Source: Rhizophagus irregularis
Taxonomy: Eukaryota; Glomeromycota; Glomeromycetes; Glomerales; Glomeraceae
Length of the DNA stretch: 64,000 nt
Assembly (NCBI RefSeq): GCF_026210795.1
Contig: NC_089446.1
Coordinates: 372,001 to 436,000, forward strand
Direction of reading: 5' to 3'
Below are positions 1 through 12,500 of the stretch, one piece after another. The position numbers and the translations under genes were made by a program. Each line of letters begins with the position of its first letter. Positions within the stretch are counted from its first letter, which is position 1. The notes below the pieces were generated by a model. The model was given only the letters and a program-made list of their open reading frames with translations. It had not been told where the DNA came from and ran no database searches.

Positions 1-8
1 ACTTCCTA

Positions 9-1622
9 TTATAAACGCTTCGATCTTGTAATAATTTGGGCTTTTATAAAAATTCTATCACTCGATTTATCACCAGTAAATATGCCGATGCAAGGAAATC
101 CGCAAACTTCCACTTCCAATTTTTTAGATTCATTATTTCCAAAAGCTCCTTGCATGAGATGCGGTTCCAAAGCTTGACCAGCATCGAAAAATTTATAGGT
201 TGGTACAGAAGCTTGTGTTTTAAAACCAAAATAAAAAATATTAATAACTTTATGAGTTATTTGAACGGCTAAATCATCCATTTCACTTTTAGTTTCTTCA
301 TCTACAACTTGTCTATATCTATTCATTTTATACAACAATTTACTTGCTGTGGTTGTGATTAAAGAGTGATCACTCGGAAAACCACGACAACGAAGGGCTG
401 AATAAACATCTTGACGAATTTTGACTGGCGTAATCTTAGTGATATCGTCTTCTCCCTTCCGACTTTTTTCAAATAATATTGTCTGATTAATTAAGGTTTC
501 GGTGGTATTTGCAATATCTCCCTCAAGAGCCATCCCTTGACTTCCTGTCCCTCTACTCATGGCAGTTAAATATTTTTCAACTTCTTCTAAAATTTTGATA
601 ATTGCAATCCTTTGAAGTAAAAACCCTAAAACAAGGCTTGCTCGCGAACTAGGGCACTTTACTTCGCATTTAAGAACTCTTAAAAGAGCATTTGCCTCAT
701 CGTTAATTATCTTATAATCACTTCCTTGAACCATTGTGAAATCTGAGAGCATATCTTGTAAATCTCTAATATCTTGAATTAATTTTCTTGAATTATATAG
801 ACCATCATCATTCAAAGATAAATTTGTTAAATTATCAAGAGCTACCTGTTTCGAACTTTCATTTATTAAATCTTCTACTTGAGCTTTTAAATTCTCGTTT
901 TCGCTTTTCAAAAGTTCTTGAATATTTTGAGCACCTTGTAACTCATCTTCAAGAATTGTTGAATTACCAATTTGTGAATTATTATCGGCCAAACCAACTA
1001 TTTGATTTTCCAAACTTTTATTTTCACTTAAAATTATTTCTTGATTTTCATCTTTCATTTTATTATTAAGGGGTGCTTGTTGTAATTCTTTTTCTTTTAT
1101 TTTTCTTGAAAATGATTGAAAAGATTTTATTCTAGACAAAATCATCGCTCTTAACTCTTTTTTTTGAAGTAATGAACAACAGTCTAATTGTTCCGAAACA
1201 TTAAAAAAATTATTCTTTAATCCATAGTTTTCCAATTCTTTCCAAACATCATGAACTAAATTTTATCTAAAAGTTTTGTTACTTAAAAAACGATAACCTT
1301 TGTAATCATCCAACATTTTAGAATAATTCTTATCGTTTTCCTCTGAAATATTTAATTCCTTGATAATTTGAATTAAATTATCAGTTTCTTCCCTTAATTC
1401 TTTTGAAAATTGTGCACTATTTCGTACTGGAATAGTATCCCAAACAAGAATAAATAAACAAATATAATTCTCAACTGTTTCCAAGGAAGCGAGCCACATA
1501 AATAATTGCCAGTTATTCTCACTAACTGTATCTAAAGAATATTCAATTTTACTGTGGTTTATAACAAATTCTCGATCTTGTGTTACACTTCTTCGTTTTA
1601 AAGGTTTTTTACTTGACGCCAT
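9..1622 (-). pseudogene. Coiled-coil family protein, one in-frame stop
   Basis: Reading from ATG at 1622 the frame runs 119 codons, meets TAA at 1265-1263, and continues in the same frame for 417 more codons to the stop at 11-9. The C-terminal half matches the gene at 59778-61800 over its whole length; shared anchors are ADFTKV/SDFTMV, ITPVKIRQ and HLMxGxxxNxxxxK. Similarity also spans the stop (EQLDCCSLLQKKELRA here, EQRSVLRFMTHQKIQA there), so the TAA sits inside one ancestral reading frame and is not a junction of two genes. The middle (about residues 160-260) is a Gln/Asn/Glu-rich coiled coil. No known domain is recognised and the function is unknown. It is head-to-head with a decayed Hsp70-like gene at 2086. 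It is either a young pseudogene or a gene using read-through; the first is more likely. Confidence 0.7.
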
Positions 1623-2085
1623 AATTTTTAAATTAGTTGTGGATAATGGATTAACAATAAACGTAATTTTTTTTTAATTTTTTATAGGCTTGCTATGTGT
1701 TATGTTACGCTAAAGTAAATTGTGTCACGCTAAATTATGTTACGCCAAATTACGTTACGTAACTCATTGCATATAAGGCGCAGTAAAAGAGAAAGTCATA
1801 ATTTTCTTTTAAGCTAAAATCCAAACAAATATGATTTTAATAATATTGAATATATATTGTAAAAAAAAAAAATAATAACTTTGAATAATTATTGACTCTT
1901 GAATACTTTTTATAAATATTTACGATCATTAAACTTGAATAAATTTTTATTTTAATTTTATTAAGACATACATACTCACTTTCTAATAAAATGGCCTTAT
2001 ATATATATAGACCTTCGTTACACTTTGGACCAAAAATAAGTAATTATTTTTAAAATTCTATAGTTCTTCATAAAAAGTTATAATA
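1623..2085. promoter_or_regulatory. Divergent intergenic region
   Basis: 463 bp separate two genes that point away from each other, so both promoters must lie here. The stretch is AT-rich and contains a short degenerate tandem motif (separate entry) and TATA-like runs near 2000-2010 (TATATATATA). The assignment comes from gene orientation only. Confidence 0.4.
1701..1762. repeat. Short degenerate tandem repeat, TGTTACGCTAAA-type
   Basis: Four imperfect copies of a 15-18 bp motif (core GTTACGCTAAATTA, variants GTCACGCTAAATTA, GTTACGCCAAATTA and GTTACGTAA) lie in the divergent promoter region between the coiled-coil gene and the Hsp70-like remnant. Clustered motifs in such a place could bind a regulator; nothing in the sequence proves that. 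Confidence 0.6.
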
Positions 2086-2965
2086 ATGGATGATATTAGA
2101 ATTCTCGTTGCAATGGATTTTGGGGCTACATATTCTGGAATTGTTGTAGTAAATAGTTTCATGGTAATTATGTTTTAATTGACGTAGTCTAATAAAATCC
2201 TCATAAAATTAAACTCTTTGATGGTACAATCGTTAGGCCAGGACGAGGTGTACCAAAAGACACAGCACTTCAATATGATGAAGGGCATAAAAAAGTAACC
2301 AGTTGGGAATTTAGCTTTATAGATGAAAAAAATGATGAAGTATCAGATGATACAGAAGGACAACATTCACATTCTGTTGAATATAATGAGAAAGAAAGAA
2401 TTAGCCTCAATTATATTATACATAAGCTATTGAAGATTATTATATAGCTTAAATGAGAAAATTAATTCAAGAAACTCTAGAAAGACGACGGCCTACTGTG
2501 AAGTTTTCTCGACAAGTCGTCCTGTCGAATGGGTACATGATGATCAAACCATTTATTTTATTTTATTTAATTTTGTTTTTTTAATTTTGTTTATATCGTA
2601 TTATTATAGCAACTAAAGTCATGGGAGAATGTGCATGTAAAGCAGGAATATTAACTTTTGAATTTACAACAATTATGATTTACAACCGAGCGTATATCCA
2701 TTATATTAATTATCCTGATTGTTATATTTATATTTATATACTTTACTCAAGATCATGAGCATTATATTCGTTTCATCAGTTGAAGCTGCAGAACCATACG
2801 GTATATTTTCTTTTGCTAATATTTCAATAAATTTAAAGTTAAATCCACAAAGATTCATTCTTAGTAGCTGATTGCGGAGGTGGTACAGTTGATTTAACTT
2901 TCTAGAAAATGAATTGAGGTTACTGGACGTGTTGGTGATTTATGGTAGCACATTCGTAGATTAAG
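2086..2965 (+). pseudogene. Decayed Hsp70-like ATPase gene
   Basis: ATG at 2086 opens a frame reading MDDIRILVAMDFGATYSG, the Hsp70/actin-fold phosphate-1 loop. Further on, TALQYDEG (near 2265) matches TVLQYD of the gene at 29502, and ADCGGGTVDLT at about 2867-2903 is the phosphate-2 loop. Between these the reading frames break repeatedly and the substrate-binding part is not found. The order of motifs matches the two other Hsp70-like genes in the window (29502-32026 and 62498 onward). Unlike the gene at 62498, the phosphate-1 loop here is not split by introns. It is a remnant of the same family, divergent to the coiled-coil gene at 9-1622. Confidence 0.75.
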
Positions 2966-4740
2966 ATAAATTATACGCCCACTTAAGTTAATGTCGTTGC
3001 TTTATATATAAAACATATCAAATGTTTCGGATTTAGTGATTTAAATGTTATTTATTAGCGAATTTATACTTTAATATATTTGATTCTTTATAATTTGAAA
3101 TTTTCAACTAAAAAAATTTGGTCATGTTTAGATTACCATATATAAATAATTTGAATTGTGTAATATGAAACACATGATCTGCCACGCCTAATCTATTCCA
3201 TATTAGGTTAGTAAATACTAAAAAATTCACTGTGTAACCTAACGTTTATATTTGTCTGCGCCTGAACTATTCTACTAATAAAAATATTAAACTTATTAAG
3301 TTAATAAATTGAAAAACAATATCGTTCTTCTTTTTACGATTAGTTAATAGATTGTTTAGTAACTTTTTTTATTTTCTTAATAGATCGTTTAGTTATTTTA
3401 TTATTTTTTTATTATTATTATTTTTTTTTAATTTAGAAATTTTTTTTAACAACGGATCGGATTTTTTTTTCATTAAAATTTTTTTTCCAACAATAGATCG
3501 GACTTTGCCCTTTCTTTATGTTCGGTAACTGACATTTACTAATATTAATTAGTAATAGTTAGTTCCCGGTTATAAAAAAAATTTACTTTTTTTTTATTTT
3601 TGCTTCCTGGTAACTGGCGTCATTCTAATACTATTAAGTAATAGTTTTATACCTTTTTTTAGTAATAACAATAGGCTTTGGTGATAAGAATATTTTTTTT
3701 TTGTAACAATAGATTTGATAATGGAAATTTTTTTTAGATTACTATGATATAATCTTCTGTAATAATACATTCGCATGATGGTATTCTTGGTGATGAGAAA
3801 TTTATTTTAATTAATTATTCAGAATTGATTTTGTGATGAGTCTGTAAACATATATAAATAAACCATAAATTCTATAATACTGCAACATTTGTTTAATATT
3901 ATAATATTTGTATTAAGTTATTGTAATACTAAATCATTTTAATTTAATCATATCGTAAATATACCTCACATTATTATTGTATTGTAAATATTGTAAATAT
4001 AATTTATATCATTCAAATATAGATAGTTGTATTATACTAATAAATATATAATGTATTATTCTAATATAATAATCATATTATAAATATAAATTTATACTGT
4101 ATGTTCAGTATTATAATATTAAATACAAATCTACATAACTACTTCAGTTTTTTATTAACATGCAAGAAAATTTTCTATTATATAAAAGAATTTTTCTATT
4201 ATAAACAAATTTTTTCTAAGGGTTACTGACTACCTTTCAGACCCCTTTCTTAGGTTTTTTTTTTTTTTTTTTACCTTTTTAAATTTTTATTTTATTTAAT
4301 TTTATTATTTATTTTATTTTGAATTGTTTTATTTATTTTCAATTCTACAAATTTCTAATTACAAACAAAATTAATATTATATAAGTAACAAAATTTCTAA
4401 ACATAAATCAGAATTTTCTTTTCAATACATAATACTATAATATGCAATTAATATATCCCGGCGCAGCATAACGGGTTACGGCTAGTAATAATTATCTGAA
4501 AAAAATTTGTAGCCAAATGAAATCATGAAGCTCAAAAAAAAGCTTTCTCAAGCTTTTTATTTCTGTTGATTGTGATACTTGAGCACAATGACATCATCAT
4601 TCAATCACATCTAGGGAGATGCTTGAGAAGTGAGAACGCTCTTAAATTATTATAATAAATATAAAGGCTTTTAAAATAATATCCAAGTGAAATTCCAACA
4701 AATTAACTAAATTGCTTGTCATATTAAAGAAAAAAAAAAT
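2966..4740. other. Non-coding, T-rich and AT-rich DNA
   Basis: No coding frame with believable codon use is seen. The region has long T runs (3360-3760, 4250-4275), AT-rich filler and one possible Helitron terminus near 4455-4485. Confidence 0.6.
4455..4485 (+). mobile_element. Possible Helitron 3' terminus
   Basis: A GC-rich island in AT-rich DNA reads CCCGGCGCAGCATAACGGG, then TTACGG, then CTAG followed by T at 4486. Helitrons end in a short hairpin a few bases before CTRR and insert between A and T; CTAG|T fits. The stem here is only CCCG/CGGG, so the hairpin would be decayed. No 5' end or helicase gene was found, so the element boundary upstream is unknown. Confidence 0.3.
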
Positions 4741-4854
4741 ATGGATAATCAAAGTACAAGTGCGATTAAAATGCGTAAAATTAGGAAATGGAAACCGTTA
4801 ACTAAAGAAAATTTGACCTTTCATGTTTATATTGATTTTTTAAGTATGATTTAA
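4741..4854 (+). CDS. Small hypothetical ORF, 37 aa
   Basis: ATG at 4741, just after an A-rich leader, opens a 37-codon frame starting MDNQSTSAIKMRKIRKW and ending at TAA 4852-4854. The composition looks protein-like for its first 30 residues (basic, then KPLTKENLTFHVYIDF). A possible splice donor (AAGTATGA) lies just before the stop, so it could be the first exon of something lost. No family is recognised. It sits upstream of kinase copy 1, outside the duplicated block. Confidence 0.25.
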   Translation: MDNQSTSAIKMRKIRKWKPLTKENLTFHVYIDFLSMI

Positions 4855-5050
4855 AAATAACTACAAATTAACAGTCTATTGAATAACAATCATTGATTTT
4901 TGTTTATCAAATTATTTGAATATTAATCAATATAATCGAGTATTCATTAAGTATGATAATCAAATTTGTTAAACACAAATTATAAAAAAAATAAAAATAA
5001 AAAATAAAAATAAAATTAGAAAGTACGATAATATTTTTCTTTTTTTGGTT

Positions 5051-5076
5051 ATGAGGCGTAAAATACTACGCCTCAT
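5051..5076. promoter_or_regulatory. Perfect inverted repeat upstream of kinase copy 1
   Basis: ATGAGGCGTA (5051-5060), six bases, then TACGCCTCAT (5067-5076): a 10-bp perfect dyad about 120 bp before the kinase ATG. The second kinase has a related dyad (GGCGTAA/TTACGCC) at 22446-22463 in the same relative place. It could be a binding site for a dimeric regulator or an RNA hairpin in a long leader; this is inference from position and retention. Confidence 0.5.
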
Positions 5077-5196
5077 GATCACAAAATTTATGTGGGCACA
5101 ACATGAAGTTTGATCAACAATTTGCATTTTACTAATTTATCAAGTGGAATGAACTTAAAATAATTCATTCATTCATTCTTTCTTATCGATTACATT

Positions 5197-7462
5197 ATGT
5201 CCACCCTTCGATATGAATTAATTTATGCAACAAATAATAGAACGTTAACATTAATGGATACTAATATTTACAATGATATACATAAACAATTTGAATTTAG
5301 AAAGCAAACAGTCCTTGCTGATATAATTCTTACAAATGATGAAAAAACTTATGCAATAAGATTATTAACTAAAGATTATGATCGAAATAAAGTTAGAAAT
5401 AATTCAGGAACAAAAAGAATTTGTGAAAATTGTAAGCAAGAATGTTTAGCCACATTATATTGTGAATATTGTGTTCGAAATTATTTAAAAGAAGATTTTT
5501 CAAATTGGACATCTGGAAATGATGATATTGATAATTTAATACAGAAATGTCAAATAGAATCACTCATGCCGAATAATATAGTTGAGTGGATCCCATATAG
5601 TAATTTAGAAAATATTAAATATTTAACAAAAGGTGGATTTTCTGAAATTTATACAGCAAATTGGATTGGCGGACGATATTATGAATGGGATTCTGAAAAA
5701 AAACAATTAAAAAGATTTGGAAATTTCAAAGTAATATTAAAAAAATTAGAAAATGTTGAAAGTGCAAATCAAAGTTGGTTTGAAGAGGTTTGTATTATTG
5801 TATTCTATATTTTATAAAATTGTTGTAATTTTTGTATTAGCACTAGTATTTTTACAAATTATTGTCTTTTAGGCTAAATCGCATTTAACTATAAGTAATA
5901 AAAGGGCGGAGGTTGTTCGATGTTTTGGTTTAACGCAAAATCCATCAAATGGAAATTATATGCTTGTAATGATGGAAATGGATATAGATTTAAGAAAATA
6001 TTTACAACAAAATCATAATCAACTTACATGGAAAGATAGAATGAAAATTATTAATTTAATAACTCTTGCACTTTATCATATTCATAAAGAGAAAGCAGTG
6101 CATAGAGATTTACATTCTGGAAATATATTATATTCACAATATAATGATTGCTGGTATATTAGTGATCTTGGATTTTGTGGACCTGCTGATAAATCTTCAA
6201 CAAGTATATATGGAAATCTTCCTTACATAGCACCCGAAGTTATTGTTGGAAGAGAATATACTTTTGCATCTGATATTTATAGTATTGCAATTCTTATGTG
6301 GGAAATTTCATCTGGACAATCACCATTTATAAATTATGAACATGAAAATGATATTGTAATGAATATTATTAACGGTATAAGGCCAAAAATTGTACCAGGA
6401 ACTCCATTAGAATATAAAAATTTAATGAAAGAATGTTGGGATGCTGATCCATTAAAAAGACCTGACGCTGATACAGTTTGTGATAAAATAGAAAAAATTA
6501 ATTTATATCATCAAAATATGTCAGATGAATTACTCAAATCAGAAACGGATAATTTAGAAATGAATAAAGTAGAAGAAAATTATACGAGCAGCAGTTTATT
6601 TACAAGTAAAATTCACAACTTTGGAAATCTACCTGAACCCAGAAATGCAACAGAAGGTATAAGTGTATAATATTTTATTAATGAATATATTTATTTTAAA
6701 ATACATTATTAATGTTATTTTTTTACTATAATAGAAGAACAAGAAGGTATAACCGTATAAATAATAATTTCTATCATTTTTTGGTTACTGCAATAATTTA
6801 ATTTTTAAAATACTTTATTTACTACTAATAGTGTTTCATAGTAAATTGTATGATTTTAACATTCCTAACAATAGTAAGTAATTATTAACATTACAGCGTT
6901 GAATTATTACATAATGATGATTAATAATTGATATTTATTTTAGTTAATGATTTTAATGAATCAAATAAGCGAAATAGCAAATCATCAAAAGTAATTACTA
7001 TTTTTAGAGGTAATGTGTTTTAATTATTGTTAAATCAAGATTGATATATATATTAAATCTAATATCTTAATTTTTAGATAGTAATAAAAAATTATCTAAA
7101 TTATTTAAAAAGTTGCAAATAAAGTCAAATAGTAAGTAAATTACTACCGAATTAAATTACCATATCAATTAAATTTATTTAACGCGACTTTTATTTAAAA
7201 TTTAGATGATGAAAAGAAAATAACTCAGCAACATGTCGATGGTAGGTGAAAATTTTACGTAATAACAAACAATTTTTATACTATTTTAAGTATGTTTATA
7301 TTCTTATAGATGATGATGAAGTATATAATAATCCAAATCTTCATTCAGAAGAACAAGATGAACTGGAAATTCCTGATGGTAAGTTCTTAAATAAATTAAA
7401 TTCTTTTTAAAGCAAATAATTAATTTATAATTTGTTATTTTTTATCTTTAGATGGATTTTGA
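5197..7462 (+). CDS. TKL-like protein kinase, copy 1 (9 exons, 554 aa)
   Basis: Phase-consistent exons: 5197-5787, 5873-6656, 6735-6746, 6832-6873, 6944-7009, 7078-7131, 7206-7241, 7310-7378, 7452-7462. Residues 1-135 hold a CENCKQEC...CEYC cysteine cluster and the FSNWTSGND...IDNLIQ preamble typical of glomeromycotan kinases. The kinase domain (about 140-430) has a glycine loop GGFSEIY, lysine in VILKKLE, catalytic HRDLHSGN, DLG in place of DFG (ISDLGFCGP), APE and DIYSIAILMWE; it should be catalytically competent, phosphorylating Ser/Thr or Tyr. The acidic, Asn-rich tail is built from seven tiny exons, one of only 12 nt (adds about four residues, EEQE). It is paralogous to 22573-24858. Substrate and pathway cannot be told from sequence; this kinase expansion is often viewed as signalling-related. 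Confidence 0.88.
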
Positions 7463-9445
7463 ATCATTTAACAATGTTTTTATTTATTTATTTATTTATT
7501 TTGGGTTATTTAAACACTAAGACTAGAGTAGTAAATGTTTTACAAAATTCTTAGTTTGTAATTTAAATAATTTTAATAAATTTATTCAAATTATTAAATG
7601 TATTTACTACCGTATATTGATTTAGGCGAAAATTAAGTTTTTTTTTTAATTATCGCGTCAATCGCGCCATGATAATTATTATTTTGCGAGTTGTATAAAA
7701 ACTGTATAAAACTCGAATGTTTTACAATAATTTTTTCCTTTTGGAACCAAATTTTTTTTCATTTTTTTTTTATTGATTTTTTTTTTCCAGTTTCCTGAAA
7801 AATAATTTTTCCTTTTATTCCGGGTTCTTTTAGAACCAGAATATTTTTTCTTTATTATTTTTTTATTATTCACTTTTTCAAACTAATTTTTTTTCGGTTT
7901 ATGGAACCAAAATGATTTTTTTAAACATTTATTCCCCTTTCAGTTTTTTTTTTTTTGAACCAAAATAATTTTTTTAAAAAAAATTTATTTCTTTCGATTT
8001 TTTTTGAACTGACTTATATTTATTTAAATTTTAAATTATGTTTTTTTTTCTGTTTTTTTTTAACTGAATTATTTTATTAAAAATATTCATTTTACTCTTC
8101 AGAATGTCCAGAATTTCTTCTTTTCCTTTTTTTTTTATTAATATTTTACTCCGGTTTGTTAAGGCCAGATTTTTTTTATTTTTTTTTTCATGTTGTAAAA
8201 CTTAATATCAAGATGTATAGTAAGTAGTATTATGTTATTTTAATGATTTGATTTTTTATTTAATGATAATACTTTTGTTTACGTACGAACTCGGGACAGC
8301 CATGCACCACCTGAGTAACATACAAGGAGTGTTAGGGAATAAAAAGAACAAAAATACACTTGCTTTCAAAATTAATAATCTTTTATTATTAACCAAATGA
8401 GGAAATGGGATCTAGTTAAATACCGCGACAAGTCTAATCATTTATTTGGCGTCAGTCAAAAAAAAAAAAAAAAGAATAAACTAAAATGATAATCAAATCA
8501 CTTTTTTTTAATAACGTAATATTTGCTTGAATTCAAGTGCTGTAAGATTTTCTTTGAGTAACAGTTCTAGTACCGATTATAGGAGAGGTAACGCCAGGTT
8601 TTTATTTATTAATGTAACCTTAAATAAAAAAAGGGTTTACGTCAATTTAATTAAAAAAATTCACTATACTAATTTATAAATAATTACCAATTTCCTTTGG
8701 AATAGGGATAAATCAAAATTTTCCGATTTTTCCTTTTTCACACTATCCACAACGCGACATCCTGATGATTTTGGATCAGAAAGTGCTTTTATATATTTTC
8801 CAGAAAGATAAAAATATTACATTGCAATGTATTGGTTAGGTATAAATGATTATTTATTTATTTATTTTATGTGAAGCCGGACAGACTATTCAACAGGACA
8901 TAGTTAGGTATAAATGATCACCCTCTGCAATGATTACAATCAAAGACACCGGACATCATGTGATCCCGATCTGGTCATTCCAAAAAAACAGACACCAACT
9001 TACCAATCCACCAATCACACCATCACACAAATTACTCTAATTCACATCACCTACCTTTAAAAGAATCTCTGACATCCAAGAAATGTTATATAAGCTTCGT
9101 AATTTATTTTTCTCATATTATCGAAAAACATTCCTAGAAATATAAAGTCATAGCGATTTCTATTTTCTGATCAATCGTTGATTACGGATTTTCGAGAAAC
9201 AGTCTACCTTTACATGTAACTTATCTGTAATTTTGCTTATTCAATAAAAGATTTTTACATTATTGTTATATCACACATTTAAAAAAAAATTTTACGATTA
9301 GTATGTTATGAACAATTAAAACACATTTATTAATGCTTGCTCTTGGCCAGATATTATAGTTAACCTATAAACTGTTTCTCCTGAACACCACGTAGAGGTG
9401 GCAAGCTTCGTTCAGGCTTACCTGCTACAACCAGTTTATAATTTA
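7463..9445. other. Non-coding, T-rich
   Basis: No supported gene. 7680-8220 is a T-rich stretch with a recurring GGAACCAAA/GAACCAAAAT motif between T runs (degenerate repeat). The open frame on the minus strand there is only lysine/asparagine low complexity. 8280-9445 has mixed sequence with no coding signal. Confidence 0.55.
7680..8000. repeat. Degenerate T-tract repeat with GGAACCAAA motif
   Basis: Units of roughly 60-100 bp made of a long T run followed by GGAACCAAAT or GAACCAAAATAA recur about four to five times (near 7740, 7830 inverted-like GAACCAGAATA, 7900, 7955 and 8005 as GAACTGA). It is tandem low-complexity DNA with no coding role seen. Confidence 0.45.
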
Positions 9446-9551
9446 AGGGCAGTGACATATAATAGCCAATAAAATTTATAAAGAAAATGATTGATTGCAA
9501 TATCTTACCTGAAAGTGTAAAATAATATTAGCTAATATATGACACTGCCCT
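9446..9551. mobile_element. Tc1/mariner-type MITE, 106 bp
   Basis: Terminal inverted repeats AGGGCAGTGACATATAATAG and, from the other end, AGGGCAGTGTCATATATTAG (two mismatches in 20) bound a 106-bp AT-rich core. The dinucleotide TA flanks it on each side (9444-9445 and 9552-9553), the target duplication of Tc1/mariner elements. It has no transposase, so it is non-autonomous. Confidence 0.75.
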
Positions 9552-12500
9552 TAATGGGTGATAAGCTACAAAATATTAAAAAATAAAATAATTGGTTTAT
9601 TAAGAAAAAATTGAGTAGAGACTTTCTGATCTGTGCCTCTTCTGTTACGTATTATACCCTCTAAATCCGTTACCTATGCAACATGGCACTAAAATGAGAA
9701 AGAAATTATTCTTAAAATAAACTTTCCCATTTTACCCATATAATCATATATAAATATTTTGAACTATGGGACTAAGGACCAAGGATTAAACACAGGTTTC
9801 TCTACCCAATTTCAAATTTTATATTCGTTCAAGTATGATTTAATATGTGGAATACGTGGAGAGTTGGTTGTATCTTACCTTTGACATACTTGACGAAATA
9901 TAATAAAAGAAAAAGAGGAAAAAGAAAGGATAAAAAATTATTTTTTTTTTTGCTTCTTGAGGTATTTAAATATTAGAAATAACTATCGATACTCGTTGAC
10001 TCATTGATTATCGTTGACTCATTGATTATTAGTCAGCTCCTCAGCGAGTTGAATCACAATGTGCTGACTCAATTCTTTGTTTAATATGTCAGATTCGTAT
10101 AAATTATCAATCGCGTGAAACAATATTTGTCACGTTATTATTGTGCGAACTTTTATTGTGGCGTAATCAAACTATAGCTAACAAAGGATGCAAATAAAAA
10201 AATGATGATAAAACGAATAAAACTCAAAAAAAAATATAGAAAAAGCAAATCAAAAAAAATTATTAGGATTAAGAAAAACAGGTAATGCTTGACAAAATGA
10301 TTGGTAACATATTCACAAATATATCTTTGACAAGCACTTGGTATTTAACAACGAAAGTAAATTTAGTTAGATCATAATCACAGATTTTATGGAAATGATT
10401 ATAGATTATAGATTTTAGATGGTTAATTTAGTTATAAAGATAATTTTCTATTATTTTTAGGTATTTCTATTGATCTATAATTAATATACTTATTATGTGT
10501 TACTAATGATTTTTTTTTTAAAATAATAATAATAATAATAATAATTTTGTTTCAGATAAACTGATTTTTTGATGCATGAATAATCAAGGATTCCTATGGG
10601 ATAATTCCTTATTAAGAAATAAAAATAACGATTAATTTCTTATTAATATATACATCAAATTCAGCACAAGCAGGTTGCAAGTCAACGAATTAACAAATTA
10701 TAATTTATCTGAAGTTGGCCAAACACAATTAATAAATACGAAATGAATTTTATATTATAAATTTATTAATTTCGTATTACCGTCCGCGTAAATTAGCAAA
10801 TGTACAAAACCTATTTTTATTTATTTTTTTTTAATAAATCAATTTTATATTATTTTTTGAGTTTTCCACTCTGAATAAAATTTTCTGTATTTCCTCAATT
10901 GGAGTTCGATAATCGATATTCATGTTAATTAATATAAAAATATTTAATATGATCCATATTCAATCGTTTTTAAATTTTTCATTTCCATCTAGAAAAAAAA
11001 CAATGTTACTTTTTATAATTAGTTAATAGTATATATGGTAATAAATTGATAATTTGTATATACCTAAATTAGATTACCAACATTCGCAATTTTGGCATAA
11101 CGATTATATTTACTAGTATAAACGATATAACACGGTTCATGCATGTAGCTTTTTCACTGGGTTAATTAAATTAATTATAAAGAATTATAAAATTTGATGA
11201 ATTCTTTGTACTAAATTATTACAACCAAATTTGACTATAATTAATAATTTTGGCGGGCCTGGTGAACCAAAAAACGATTATAAATCAGTAAAATATCCAA
11301 TAAACTTGTAGGAACATAATAAAGAACAAATACTATAATATAGATTTATACTGTATTGCATAAACTAATTTCCAAGAATTCGTAGAACATTACCAGTGAT
11401 ACAGTATACATGATTAAAGTCAATTAAATCTGGTAAAATTTGTTGATCAATAGTTCATATTTCTGGTCAAATTTTGTTAATTCTGGCCAATTTCGTAATG
11501 CTGGCTTAAAACGAAAAAAATTCGTTATAATAATGTTATACAACATTTTACACAATATAATCGATCTGACTTAAATAATGAAAATCATACTTATTGATCG
11601 ATTCTAGTACCTTATTATTTATCAAAAAAAGATTTGTATATTCTTTTCAACTTTCAATCTTCGTTAGAAGTTGTATTTTTTGACGTTAAAATTAATAAAA
11701 GTAATAGAAATTTGAATTTTACTAAATAAAGTAGGAAATTAAGCTTTGAACAAAAGCAAGATGTATTTTTTTTTTGTGTAAAAACTTGAAACACAACTTT
11801 TTTTTTTAGATTTATTTAATGAATTTAGAAAAAAACTTGAAATGAGAATATGAGAATTTAGATGAAAATTTACTGGAAGAAAATGAAACTTTTATGAGAA
11901 CTATAATGAATATAATAGTTTAAGTAATATATGGTGACAAATGAATTTATAAAATCTTTATTTGAATTATTTTACAGTACTTACATAAAGTATTACAATT
12001 TTAAATGAGTCTAAATTATAATCTAGAAGTTTCTGACAAAATTGATCGACCATATAATTATGGATTTTAACCACTTTCTAATTATCATTATTTTATTGGG
12101 TGCTACGGGATTGGGATATTCGTTTAATTCGGATATATCTAGATCACTACATAAATTTTTATTTTTATTTTTATTAATGGGTGTCAGTTAGGAACCTAAC
12201 ATGATGCGAATTTAAGCAGAATATTATAAGATAACAAATACTACTAAACTATCATCGCTAAAATAATATGCTCAAGCCAGTGGATACATCCAGGAAGAAG
12301 GCTTATGTGAAGAATATGTGTAATGGTTGGTAAATACCCCACACTGGTCGATAAAAATAAATTTTCCACTCGGCAAGTGACTATATTACTAGAGTTAATA
12401 AACTACCTACTAAAGGGGAACCTTTTATTGTCATACAATCCCCGAAAGGACACTCAAACGATCTCTCCAATAATAGTCCAAACATGTGCCACTTTACTAT

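Larger units (their letters stand above)
4860..7590. repeat. Duplicated kinase block, copy 1
   Basis: About 2.7 kb that recurs at about 22210-25025 in direct orientation. The similarity covers some 340 bp of 5' flank, all exons, all introns and about 130 bp of 3' flank. Exons are nearly identical through most of the kinase domain, while flanks and introns carry small indels. The starts of similarity read CTACAAATTAA in both copies. Confidence 0.85.

Noticed and set aside
7679-7873. Minus-strand Lys/Asn-rich frame
   Set aside because: Translation of T-tract low complexity with no start context or family.
10522-10546. Repeat checked as a CRISPR-like or telomeric array
   Set aside because: A simple AAT microsatellite without spacers; the organism is a eukaryote.
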